In this document: positions 12,969 through 20,397 of the stretch, in pieces | How the letters are laid out: the number at the start of each line of letters is the position of its first letter | Numbering within the stretch: position 1 is the first letter of the stretch | Assembly (NCBI GenBank): GCA_050742255.1 | Contig: JBOGHU010000051.1 | Coordinates: 1 to 20,473, forward strand | Source of the DNA: JBOGHU01 sp050742255 | GTDB taxonomy: Bacteria > Actinomycetota > Acidimicrobiia > Acidimicrobiales > CADCSY01 | Direction of reading: 5' to 3' | DNA: 20,473 nucleotides | Position numbers and translations under genes: made by a program | Notes under the pieces: model-generated | The model's input: only the letters and a program-made list of their open reading frames with translations | Database searches by the model: none | What the model was told of the DNA's origin: nothing

Positions 12969-12973
12969 CGTCG

Positions 12974-12979
12974 TACGCT
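12974..12979 (+). promoter_or_regulatory. -10 box of a leaderless promoter for polA
   Basis: TACGCT ends seven bases before GTG 12987, immediately after the terminator hairpin, with no Shine-Dalgarno sequence. The spacing puts the transcription start at the start codon. Confidence 0.5.
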
Positions 12980-12986
12980 CGACGCC

Positions 12987-15668
12987 GTGGCCCGGCTGCT
13001 CCTGCTGGACGGCAACTCCCTGACCTACCGGGCGTTCTTCGCCCTGCCCACCGACATGGCCACCTCCTCGGGGCAGGTGACCAACGCCGTCTTCGGGTTC
13101 ACCTCCATGCTGATCAACCTGCTGAGGGACCACCGGCCCCAGGCGGTGGCGGCTGCCTTCGACCGGCCCGAGCCCACCTTCCGCCACGCCGAGGTCCCCA
13201 CCTACAAGGCCCAGCGGGAGGAGGCCCCCGACATCCTGCGCCAGCAGATCGGCCTGGTGCGCCGGGTGCTGGAGGTGCTGGCCGTCCCCACCTTCGAGAT
13301 GGTGGGCTACGAGGCCGACGACGTCATCGCCACCCTGGCCAGCCAGGCCCGGGACCGGGGGGACGAGGTCCTCATCGTCACCGGCGACCGGGACACCTAC
13401 CAGCTCGTGGAGGACCCGTTGGTGAGGGTCCTCTACAACCGCCGCGGGGTGAGCGACTACGTCCTCTACGACGAGGCGGCGGTGGTGGCGCGGACGGGGG
13501 TGACGCCGGCCCAGTACCCCGAGTTCGCCGCCCTCCGGGGCGACCCGTCCGACAACCTGGCCGGCGTGCCCGGGGTCGGCGACAAGACCGCGGCCAGGCT
13601 GATCACCACCTACGGCGGGCTGGACGGGGTCTTCGCCCACGTGGAGGAGCACACCCCCCGGCTGCGCCACAACCTGGCCCAGCACGAGGACCAGGTGCGG
13701 CGTCACGCCGCGGTCATGGTGCTGGCCCGGGACCTTCCCCTGGAGGTCGGTCCCGAGGCGCTGGCCCGCCGGTCGTTCGACCCCGAGGCGGTCCGGTCGC
13801 TCTTCAACTTCCTGGAGTTCCGCACCCTCTACGAGCGCCTGGCCGAGGCGGTCGACGACGGCACCCTGCTGCGACCCGACTCGGTCGGCTCCCTGGAGTG
13901 CGGGGTGACCGAGCTGACCTCGCCAGCGGCGGCGGTGGAGCTGGTCCACCGCCTGGCCGCCGACCGGGAGGCGTCGCTGGCGGTGGCGGCGGCGTGGTCG
14001 GGGGGGCCGGGACGCTCGCCCCTGGCGGGGCTGGCCCTGGTCACCCAGGTCGACCCCGGGGAAGCGGCGTGGCTCCCGGGCGAGCTGCTGGCCCACGGCG
14101 AGGTCCTGGCGGCGCTGGGCCGCCTGGTGGCCGAGACGGGACGTCCCCTCGACGTCCACGGCGGCAAGGCGCTGGTGCGGGGGCTGTCGGAGCTGGGCCT
14201 CGACGTCCGCACCCTCGACCTCGACACCGAGGTGGCCTGCTACCTGCTGGACCCGGCCGAGGCCGGCTACCTGCTCGAGGACCTGGTGCTGCGCTACGTG
14301 GGCTTCGAGCTCAAGGCGTCGGCCGCCGTCGAGGGCCGGCTCGACCTCGACGGGGCGGGCGACGACCTGGCCACCGAGACGGGGCGTTTCGCCGTCGCCG
14401 TCGCCCGCCTCTCCCCGGCCGTCACCGAGGCGCTGGCCGCCCAGGGCCTGCGGGAGCTCTACGACACGGTGGAGCGACCGCTCATCCGGGTCCTGGCCCG
14501 GATGGAGGAGGTGGGCGTGGCCGTGGACGTGGAGTGGCTGCGGGGCCTCAACCAGCGGCTGGCCGCCGAGGTCGTCGAGCTGGAGGTCCAGATCCAGGTC
14601 GCGGTGGGGGAGGAGTTCAAGGTCAACTCCACCCCCCAGCTCCGGGCCGTGCTCTTCGACAAGCTGGGCCTCGCTCCCCAGAAGCGGACCAAGACCGGCT
14701 TCTCCACCGACGCCGCGTCGCTGGAGAGGCTCCGGGGCCAGCACCCCGTCGTCGAGCTGCTGCTGCGGTACCGGGAGGTGGAGAAGCTGCGCTCCACCTA
14801 CGGAGAGGGGCTGATCGCCGAGGTCGGCCCCGACGGGCGGATCCACGCCGTGTTCAACCAGACGGTGGCCCGCACCGGGAGGCTCAGCTCCGACCAGCCC
14901 AACCTCCACAACATCCCGGTGCGCACCGAGGAGGGCCGCCAGTTCCGGCGCGCCTTCGTCGCCGCCCCGGGATACGAGCTGCTGGTCGCCGACTACAACC
15001 AGATCGAGCTGCGGGTCATCGCCCACCTGGCCGGCGACCCCGGCCTGATCGCCGCCTTCGAGTCGGGCCAGGACATCCACGCCACCACCGCGGCCCGGGT
15101 CTTCGGCCTGGAGCTGGCCGACGTGCGGCCCGAGCAACGGGCCAGGGCCAAGATGGTCTCCTACGGCCTGGCCTACGGGATGGAGTCCTACGGCCTGGCC
15201 CAGCGCCTGAGCGTGCCCGTGCCCGAGGCCCAGGCCATCCTCGACGCCTACTTCGCCGCCTTCCCCAACGTGCGGGACTACATGCAGGCCACCGTGGCCG
15301 AGGCCCGGCGCCGGGGCTACACCGAGACCCTCATGGGCCGGCGCCGCCCCATCCCCGAGCTGGCGTCACCCAACTTCAGGGTCCGCCAGGCGGGGGAGCG
15401 CCAGGCCATGAACGCAGGGATCCAGGGCCTCGCCGCCGACATCTTCAAGCTGGCTCTGGTCAACCTCGATCGCGCCCTCGAGGGCCACGGCGGGGCCAGC
15501 CGGCTCATCCTCCAGGTCCACGACGAGGTGATCCTCGAGGTGCAGCCCCCCGAGCGGGACGACGTGGCCGAGGTGGTGCGGGCGACCATGGAGTCGGCCT
15601 GTGAGCTGTCGGTCCCCCTGGAGGTGGACTTGGCCTTCGGCCCGAGCTGGGCCGACGCCAAGGGCTGA
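12987..15668 (+). CDS. polA: DNA polymerase I
   Basis: An 893-residue family A polymerase used in Okazaki fragment processing and repair. The 5'-3' flap nuclease part (about 1-290) shows LLLLDGNSLTYRAFF, AAFDRPEPTFRH, YEADDVIATLA, VTGDRDTYQLV, and GDPSDNLAGVPGVGDKTA. The middle part (about 300-480) has a 3'-5' exonuclease fold, but the first metal-binding D-x-E motif is replaced by ASLAVAAAWSG, so proofreading is probably absent, as in other actinobacterial and Thermus Pol I. Polymerase motif A begins at Asp669 (DYNQIELR), motif B is RARAKMVSYGLAYGM, and motif C is VHDEV (His845, Asp846, Glu847). GTG 12987 is supported by TACGCT seven bases upstream and by the start at ARLLLLDGNS. It stands alone between a terminator and the rpsA promoter. 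Confidence 0.97.
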   Translation: MARLLLLDGNSLTYRAFFALPTDMATSSGQVTNAVFGFTSMLINLLRDHRPQAVAAAFDRPEPTFRHAEVPTYKAQREEAPDILRQQIGLVRRVLEVLAVPTFEMVGYEADDVIATLASQARDRGDEVLIVTGDRDTYQLVEDPLVRVLYNRRGVSDYVLYDEAAVVARTGVTPAQYPEFAALRGDPSDNLAGVPGVGDKTAARLITTYGGLDGVFAHVEEHTPRLRHNLAQHEDQVRRHAAVMVLARDLPLEVGPEALARRSFDPEAVRSLFNFLEFRTLYERLAEAVDDGTLLRPDSVGSLECGVTELTSPAAAVELVHRLAADREASLAVAAAWSGGPGRSPLAGLALVTQVDPGEAAWLPGELLAHGEVLAALGRLVAETGRPLDVHGGKALVRGLSELGLDVRTLDLDTEVACYLLDPAEAGYLLEDLVLRYVGFELKASAAVEGRLDLDGAGDDLATETGRFAVAVARLSPAVTEALAAQGLRELYDTVERPLIRVLARMEEVGVAVDVEWLRGLNQRLAAEVVELEVQIQVAVGEEFKVNSTPQLRAVLFDKLGLAPQKRTKTGFSTDAASLERLRGQHPVVELLLRYREVEKLRSTYGEGLIAEVGPDGRIHAVFNQTVARTGRLSSDQPNLHNIPVRTEEGRQFRRAFVAAPGYELLVADYNQIELRVIAHLAGDPGLIAAFESGQDIHATTAARVFGLELADVRPEQRARAKMVSYGLAYGMESYGLAQRLSVPVPEAQAILDAYFAAFPNVRDYMQATVAEARRRGYTETLMGRRRPIPELASPNFRVRQAGERQAMNAGIQGLAADIFKLALVNLDRALEGHGGASRLILQVHDEVILEVQPPERDDVAEVVRATMESACELSVPLEVDLAFGPSWADAKG

Positions 15669-15702
15669 TCGAGGCTGTCGCGCGCGGCCTTCCTGGTCGA
15701 AG

Positions 15703-15708
15703 TACACT
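15703..15708 (+). promoter_or_regulatory. candidate -10 box of the rpsA promoter
   Basis: TACACT, 34 bases after the polA stop codon. No good -35 match is visible. A start about seven bases downstream (near 15715) would give a leader of about 78 nt that begins with the 15714-15736 hairpin. Confidence 0.4.
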
Positions 15709-15713
15709 GGCGG

Positions 15714-15757
15714 GAGACCCCGTCCCTCGGGGTCTCGTCCTGCCGGCGACCCCCGGC
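15714..15757 (+). promoter_or_regulatory. structured 5' leader of rpsA (two hairpins)
   Basis: The first stem is nine perfect pairs, GAGACCCCG (15714-15722) with CGGGGTCTC (15728-15736), closing a five-base loop. The second is GCCGG (15742-15746) with CCGGC (15753-15757). No T tract follows either, so a simple terminator is unlikely. S1 is known to regulate its own synthesis in E. coli, so a regulatory leader is a reasonable thought, but no specific element is recognised. A polA transcript end is the alternative. Confidence 0.4.
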
Positions 15758-15792
15758 GCAGCACTTCAGACCGAGAAGGCGATCCCCAACCG

Positions 15793-17181
15793 ATGTCCGA
15801 GCAACTCCCGTCCGATCCCACCCCTGGCACCCCCGGCCCTGGCACCCCCGGCCCTGAGGCCACCGAGCCCACCGAGCCCACCGCTCCCGGGGGCGACCCC
15901 GACGCCTACGTGCCCCGCCAGGTCGTGAGCGACGACCTGGGCGGGATGTCCCTCGACGACGCCATCGCCGGCACCATCGTGGAGTTCGACGAGGGCGACA
16001 TCGTCGCCGGCACGGTCGTCAAGGTCGACGTCGACGAGGTCCTGCTCGACATCGGCTTCAAGTCCGAGGGGGTCATACCCGCCCGGGAGCTGTCCATCCG
16101 AAAGGACGTCCATCCCGGCGAGATCGTCTCCACCGGCGACAAGATCGAGGCTCTGGTGCTCCAGAAGGAGGACAAGGAGGGGCGGCTGGTCCTGTCCAAG
16201 AAGCGGGCCCAGTACGAGCGGGCGTGGGGCACCATCGAGCAGGTCAAGGAGACCGAGGGGATGGTGGCGGGACCGGTGATCGAGGTGGTCAAGGGCGGGC
16301 TCATCGTCGACATCGGGCTCCGCGGCTTCCTCCCGGCCTCGCTGGTCGAGCTGCGGCGCGTCCGGGACCTCCAGCCCTACGTGGGCCGCACCCTCGAGGC
16401 CAAGATCATCGAGCTCGACAAGAACCGGAACAACGTGGTGCTCTCCCGGCGGGCGTGGCTGGAGGAGACCCAGCGGGAGCAGCGGGAGGAGTTCCTGGCC
16501 AACCTCAAGCCGGGCGAGGTGCGCAAGGGCACCGTCTCCTCGGTCGTCAACTTCGGCGCCTTCGTCGACCTCGGGGGGATGGACGGCCTGGTGCACGTGT
16601 CCGAGCTGTCGTGGAAGCACGTCGACCACCCGGGCTCGGTGGTCTCGGTGGGCGACGAGATCGAGGTCCAGGTGCTCGACGTCGACTTCGACAAGGAGCG
16701 GATCAGCCTCTCGCTGAAGGCCACCCAGCAGGACCCGTGGCAGGAGTTCGCCACCAACCACCGGGTGGGCGAGCTCGTCTACGGCCGGGTGACCAAGCTG
16801 GTCCCCTTCGGCGCCTTCCTCCAGGTGGGAGAGGGGATCGAGGGCCTGGTCCACATCTCGGAGCTGAGCGTGGAGCACATAGACCTCCCCGAGGAGGTGG
16901 TCACCCCGGGCGAGGAGCTCTGGGTGAAGATCATCGATCTAGACCTCAACCGGCGGCGCATCAGCCTGTCCATCAAGCAGGCGGCCGAGGGCGGGGTGGT
17001 GGCCCCCGAGTACCAGCAGCACTTCGGGGAGCACGCCTACGACGAGGAGGGCAAGTACATCGGCGGCGCCCCCGACGATGCCGGCCCCGCCACCGAGTCG
17101 GCCTGGGCCGAGTACTACGAGGAGATCGAGGGCGGGGACGGGGAGGGCGAGCAGGGCGGGGAGCCGCCCCTCGGAGGGTGA
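15793..17181 (+). CDS. rpsA: 30S ribosomal protein S1
   Basis: A 462-residue protein with four S1 RNA-binding domains at about 67-138, 155-220, 240-309 and 325-395. The last two carry the classic pattern (GTVSSVVNFGAFVDLGGMDG with LVHVSELSW, and GRVTKLVPFGAFLQVGEGIE with LVHISELS). Four domains is the actinobacterial arrangement, against six in E. coli. It helps mRNA bind the small subunit. The first ~40 residues are a Pro/Thr/Gly-rich tail that includes the short repeat PGTPGPGTPGPE, and the end is acidic (EEIEGGDGEGEQ). ATG 15793 is chosen since the protein reads MSEQLPSDPTPG from there; GAAGG lies 13 bases upstream, rather far, after a structured leader. With leaderless genes nearby, its leadered start stands out. 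Confidence 0.95.
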   Translation: MSEQLPSDPTPGTPGPGTPGPEATEPTEPTAPGGDPDAYVPRQVVSDDLGGMSLDDAIAGTIVEFDEGDIVAGTVVKVDVDEVLLDIGFKSEGVIPARELSIRKDVHPGEIVSTGDKIEALVLQKEDKEGRLVLSKKRAQYERAWGTIEQVKETEGMVAGPVIEVVKGGLIVDIGLRGFLPASLVELRRVRDLQPYVGRTLEAKIIELDKNRNNVVLSRRAWLEETQREQREEFLANLKPGEVRKGTVSSVVNFGAFVDLGGMDGLVHVSELSWKHVDHPGSVVSVGDEIEVQVLDVDFDKERISLSLKATQQDPWQEFATNHRVGELVYGRVTKLVPFGAFLQVGEGIEGLVHISELSVEHIDLPEEVVTPGEELWVKIIDLDLNRRRISLSIKQAAEGGVVAPEYQQHFGEHAYDEEGKYIGGAPDDAGPATESAWAEYYEEIEGGDGEGEQGGEPPLGG

Positions 17182-17205
17182 GCCGGGGGAGGCCGCCCCG
17201 GGTGT

Positions 17206-17223
17206 GAGCCGGGAGCCCGGCTC
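17206..17223 (+). terminator. GC-rich hairpin between rpsA and coaE
   Basis: GAGCCGG (17206-17212) pairs perfectly with CCGGCTC (17217-17223) around GAGC, 25 bases after the rpsA stop. There is no T tract, so termination is uncertain. It could be a processing or attenuation structure before coaE. Confidence 0.3.
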
Positions 17224-17250
17224 CACTACGTGGGTCGGTGGGGGGCGGGT

Positions 17251-17850
17251 GTGACCGTCGTCGGCCTCACCGGGGGCATCGGTTCGGGCAAGTCCACCGT
17301 CGCCGCCCTCCTCGACGGGCGTGGGGCGGTGGTCCTCGACGCCGACGCCGTCGTCCGGGAGCTGCAGGAGCCAGGGCGGGCGGCCTTCGACGCCATCGTG
17401 GGCCGCTTCGGGCCGGGCGTCCTGGCCCCCGACGGCACCCTCGACCGGGCGGCGCTGGCCCAGGTCGTGTTCGCCGACCCAGTCGCCCGTGGCGACCTCG
17501 AGGCCCTGGTCCACCCGGCGGTGGCCGAGGTCATCAGGCACCGGGTGGCAGCCCACGCCGGCACCGACCGCGTCGTGGTCCTGGTCGTTCCCCTGCTGGT
17601 GGAGACGGGTCGCTACGAGGTCGACGGGGTGGTCGTGGTCGACTGCGCCGAGGAGACGGCCGTGGCCCGCCTGGTCGAGCGGCAGGGGATGGCTGCCGAG
17701 CAGGTCCGGGCCCGCATCCGCGCCCAGGCCACTCGGGCCGAGCGCCTGGCCCGGGCCGACCACGTCATCGACAACTCCGGCTCGCTCGCCGAGCTGGAGG
17801 CCGGGGTGGACCGGGCCTGGGCGTGGATCGAGTCGCTGCCGACACGGTAG
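17251..17850 (+). CDS. coaE: dephospho-CoA kinase
   Basis: A 199-residue P-loop kinase that phosphorylates dephospho-CoA at the 3' hydroxyl, the last step of coenzyme A synthesis. It starts VTVVGLTGGIGSGKSTVAAL with the Walker A motif GGIGSGKS. It then shows the family's VVLDADAVVREL segment, ALVHPAV, the VVLVVPLLVETGRYE segment, the LVERQGM...ARIRAQ lid region, and ADHVIDNSGS near the end. The length fits the bacterial family; some actinobacterial forms have an extra C-terminal GrpB-like domain, absent here. GTG 17251 is preferred over the in-frame GTG 17230, because the P-loop strand starts right there and GGGGGGCGGG precedes it. It lies between rpsA and uvrB, as in many actinobacteria. CoA also feeds the fatty acid genes at the other end of the window. 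Confidence 0.94.
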   Translation: MTVVGLTGGIGSGKSTVAALLDGRGAVVLDADAVVRELQEPGRAAFDAIVGRFGPGVLAPDGTLDRAALAQVVFADPVARGDLEALVHPAVAEVIRHRVAAHAGTDRVVVLVVPLLVETGRYEVDGVVVVDCAEETAVARLVERQGMAAEQVRARIRAQATRAERLARADHVIDNSGSLAELEAGVDRAWAWIESLPTR

Positions 17851-17851
17851 G

Positions 17852-17874
17852 GGCCGGGCTCCGGCTCCGGCCTT
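17852..17874 (+). terminator. possible terminator after coaE
   Basis: GGCCGG (17852-17857) pairs with CCGGCC (17867-17872) around a nine-base loop and is followed by TT only. It directly follows the coaE stop and precedes the uvrB -10 box. Confidence 0.35.
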
Positions 17875-17879
17875 CCCGG

Positions 17880-17885
17880 TACCAT
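17880..17885 (+). promoter_or_regulatory. -10 box of a leaderless promoter for uvrB
   Basis: TACCAT ends eight bases before GTG 17894, with no ribosome site in between, so the message would begin at or beside the start codon. Confidence 0.45.
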
Positions 17886-17893
17886 CGGCGGGC

Positions 17894-19897
17894 GTGCCCC
17901 CGTTCCAGGTCGTCTCCGAGCTCTCGCCGGCGGGCGACCAGCCCCGGGCGATCGAGGCGCTGGCCCGGGGCGTGGCCGAGGGCGCCCGCTTCCAGACCCT
18001 GCTGGGCATCACCGGCAGCGGCAAGTCGGCCACCGTCGCCTGGACCATCGAGGTCGTCCAGCGCCCCACGCTGGTGATCGCCCCCAACAAGTCGCTGGCC
18101 GCCCAGCTCGCCAACGAGCTGCGGGAGCTGTTCCCCCGCAACCGGGTGGAGTACTTCGTGAGCTACTACGACTACTACCAGCCCGAGGCCTACATGCCCT
18201 CCAGCGACACCTACATCGAGAAGGACTCGACCATCAACGACGAGGTCGACCGGCTGCGCCACTCGGCCACCTCCGCCCTGCTGACCCGCCGGGACGTGAT
18301 CGTGGTGGCCTCGGTGTCGTGCATATACGGCCTGGGCTCCCCCGAGGAGTACGAGCGGAAGCTGCTGGTCGCCCGCACCGGTGAGGAGAGCGATCAGCGG
18401 TCGATCCTGACCCGGTTGGTCGACATGTACTACGAGCGCAACGACCTGAACCTGGCCCGGGGCCGGTTCCGGGTGCGGGGCGACACCATCGAGCTCCACC
18501 CCGCCTACGAGGAGACGGCGGTGCGCATCGAGCTGTTCGGCGACGAGATCGAGCGGATCACCCGGGTCGATCCGCTGACCGGCGAGCGGCTGGAGGAGGT
18601 GGCGGAGCTGGTCGTCTTCCCCGCCAGCCACTACGTGGCCAGCGAGGAGCGGATGAAGGCGGCCATGGCGCGCATCGAGGCGGAGCTGGCCGAGCGGTTG
18701 GCCTGGTTCGAGTCGGAGGGCAAGCTGCTTGAGGCCCAGCGCCTGCGCATGCGCACCGAGTACGACCTGGAGATGATGGCCGAGGTCGGGGTGTGCAACG
18801 GCATCGAGAACTACGCCGCCCCCATCGACGGCCGGGGGTCCGGTACGGCCCCCCACACCCTGCTCGACTTCTTCCCCGGCGACTTCCTCGTCGTCCTGGA
18901 CGAGAGCCACGTGACCATCCCCCAGCTCCACGGCCAGTACGAGGGGGACCGTTCCCGCAAGGAGACCCTGATCGAGCACGGCTTCCGCCTGCCCTCGGCT
19001 GCCGACAACCGCCCCCTGCGCTTCGAGGAGTTCCTCGAGCGCACCCACCAGTGCCTCTTCCTCTCGGCCACGCCGGGCCCTTGGGAGCTGGCCCACTCCG
19101 AGCAGGTGGTGGAGCAGATCGTCCGTCCCACCGGCCTGGTCGATCCCGAGGTGGTCGTCAAGCCCACCCGGGGCCAGATCGACGACCTGATGGAGGAGAT
19201 CGGGCGTCGGGTCGAGCAGGGCCAGCGCACCCTGGTCACGACCCTGACCAAGAAGATGGCCGAGGACCTGACCGACTACCTCCTCGAGCAGGGCCTGCGC
19301 GTCCGGTACCTGCACTCCAACGTCGACACCATCGAGCGCATCGAGATCGTGCGGGCCCTGCGGCTGGGTGAGTTCGACGTGCTGGTGGGCATCAACCTCC
19401 TGCGGGAGGGGCTGGACCTGCCCGAGGTGTCGCTGGTGGCCATCCTCGACGCCGACAAGGAGGGCTTCCTGCGCTCGGAGCGCTCGCTGATCCAGACCAT
19501 CGGGCGCGCCGCGCGACACGTCAACGGCACTGCCATCCTCTACGGGGACACCGTGACCGACTCGATGCGGCGCGCGATCGACGAAACCGACCGCAGGCGC
19601 GGCAAGCAGCTGGCGTATAACGCCGCGCGAGGCATCACGCCCAAGGGCGTCACCAAGCGCGTGAAGGACATCATCGAAGGGGTGTACGACCACGAGGAAG
19701 CGCGCAGCGAGCTGAAGGCGGCGCAGGCGCGGGCCCGTTACGAGGCCATGGACGAGAAGACGCTGACGCGGGAAGTGAAGCAGCTCGAGAAGGCGTTGAT
19801 GGATGCCGCGCGCAACCTCGAGTTCGAGCGCGCGGCGCAGCTGCGCGATCAGCTGAAGGCGCTGAAGGAAAGACTCTTCATGGGCGCAATGGAATGA
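17894..19897 (+). CDS. uvrB: excinuclease ABC subunit B (UvrB), hybrid of two lineages
   Basis: A 667-residue DNA damage recognition helicase of nucleotide excision repair, complete from end to end. Walker A GITGSGKS is at 38-45, the beta-hairpin YYDYYQPEAYMPSSDTYIEK near 91-110, the DESH box at 336-339, QTIGRAAR from 534, and the C-terminal UVR (UvrC-binding) motif near 626-660. GTG 17894 is chosen from the leaderless box and the start VPPFQVVSELSPAGDQP. The striking point is a switch near codons 516-540: upstream, Ala is almost always GCC and Glu GAG; downstream, GCG and GAA become common, and the protein (HVNGTAILYGD, RGITPKGVTKRVKDIIEGVY) matches proteobacterial, especially betaproteobacterial, UvrB rather than actinobacterial. 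The hybrid may be an assembly join at a conserved stretch or a true recombination. The next gene overlaps it by four bases. Confidence 0.93.
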   Translation: MPPFQVVSELSPAGDQPRAIEALARGVAEGARFQTLLGITGSGKSATVAWTIEVVQRPTLVIAPNKSLAAQLANELRELFPRNRVEYFVSYYDYYQPEAYMPSSDTYIEKDSTINDEVDRLRHSATSALLTRRDVIVVASVSCIYGLGSPEEYERKLLVARTGEESDQRSILTRLVDMYYERNDLNLARGRFRVRGDTIELHPAYEETAVRIELFGDEIERITRVDPLTGERLEEVAELVVFPASHYVASEERMKAAMARIEAELAERLAWFESEGKLLEAQRLRMRTEYDLEMMAEVGVCNGIENYAAPIDGRGSGTAPHTLLDFFPGDFLVVLDESHVTIPQLHGQYEGDRSRKETLIEHGFRLPSAADNRPLRFEEFLERTHQCLFLSATPGPWELAHSEQVVEQIVRPTGLVDPEVVVKPTRGQIDDLMEEIGRRVEQGQRTLVTTLTKKMAEDLTDYLLEQGLRVRYLHSNVDTIERIEIVRALRLGEFDVLVGINLLREGLDLPEVSLVAILDADKEGFLRSERSLIQTIGRAARHVNGTAILYGDTVTDSMRRAIDETDRRRGKQLAYNAARGITPKGVTKRVKDIIEGVYDHEEARSELKAAQARARYEAMDEKTLTREVKQLEKALMDAARNLEFERAAQLRDQLKALKERLFMGAME

Positions 19898-20382
19898 GCC
19901 GGCCGCGGATCAAGGTGCTGTTCGTGTGCATGGGCAACCTCTGCCGCTCGCCGATGGCCGAGGGCGTGTTCCGGCAGCGCGTCGCGCAGGCGGGACTCGA
20001 CGGGCGCATCGCGATCGATTCGGCCGGAACGCACGACTACCACATCGGCGATTCGCCCGACCCGCGCGCGCAGCGGGCGGCGGGGCGCCGCGGATACGAT
20101 CTCAGTGGGCTGCGCGGGCGCCAGGTCAGCGCGGCCGACTTCAGCGAGTTCGATTACGTGCTGGCGATGGACGAGACGAACCTGCGCGCGCTGAAGCGCC
20201 TGTGCCCGTCCCGGCACGCGCACAAGCTCAGGCTCTTCATGGATTTCAGCGGCGGCGCCGCGCTGCGCGAGGTTCCGGATCCGTATTACGGCGACGAGCA
20301 GGGCTTCGAGCTCGTTCTCGACCTGGCTGAAGAGGCCTCGCAGGGCCTGCTCGAGCACCTGCGGGAGCTGCTGATCCGCTGA
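19894..20382 (+). CDS. low-molecular-weight protein tyrosine phosphatase
   Basis: A 162-residue phosphatase starting MSRPRIKVLFVCMGNLCRSP. The catalytic loop C-x5-R runs from Cys12 to Arg18, and the general-acid Asp129 sits in VPDPYYGD. The length is normal for the family. It removes phosphate from tyrosine residues on cytoplasmic proteins; in bacteria such enzymes often act with tyrosine kinases of polysaccharide export. The ATG overlaps the uvrB stop as ATGA, so the two would be translated together. A uvrB-phosphatase pair is familiar from betaproteobacterial chromosomes, and the codon use (GCG alanine, CGC arginine, GAT and ATT appearing) agrees with the tail of uvrB and not with polA or rpsA. 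It therefore lies on the foreign-looking side of the join. Confidence 0.9.
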   Translation: MSRPRIKVLFVCMGNLCRSPMAEGVFRQRVAQAGLDGRIAIDSAGTHDYHIGDSPDPRAQRAAGRRGYDLSGLRGRQVSAADFSEFDYVLAMDETNLRALKRLCPSRHAHKLRLFMDFSGGAALREVPDPYYGDEQGFELVLDLAEEASQGLLEHLRELLIR

Positions 20383-20397
20383 TGGCGCAGGGGAGCT

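Noticed and set aside
11969..13015. Upstream extension of malQ (open frame through 12046 to 13015)
   Set aside because: It would run across the ANTAR regulator and the divergent promoter. The extra sequence is low-complexity, and a -10 box fits GTG 11968.
12918..15137. A 739-codon minus-strand frame opposite polA
   Set aside because: It is the mirror of polA's strong third-position G/C bias. The protein is Gly/Val/Leu/His/Gln-rich with no domain, while the plus strand encodes an unmistakable DNA polymerase I.
17765..19693. A 642-codon minus-strand frame opposite uvrB
   Set aside because: Antisense shadow of uvrB. The composition is typical of reverse reading of GC-rich coding DNA.
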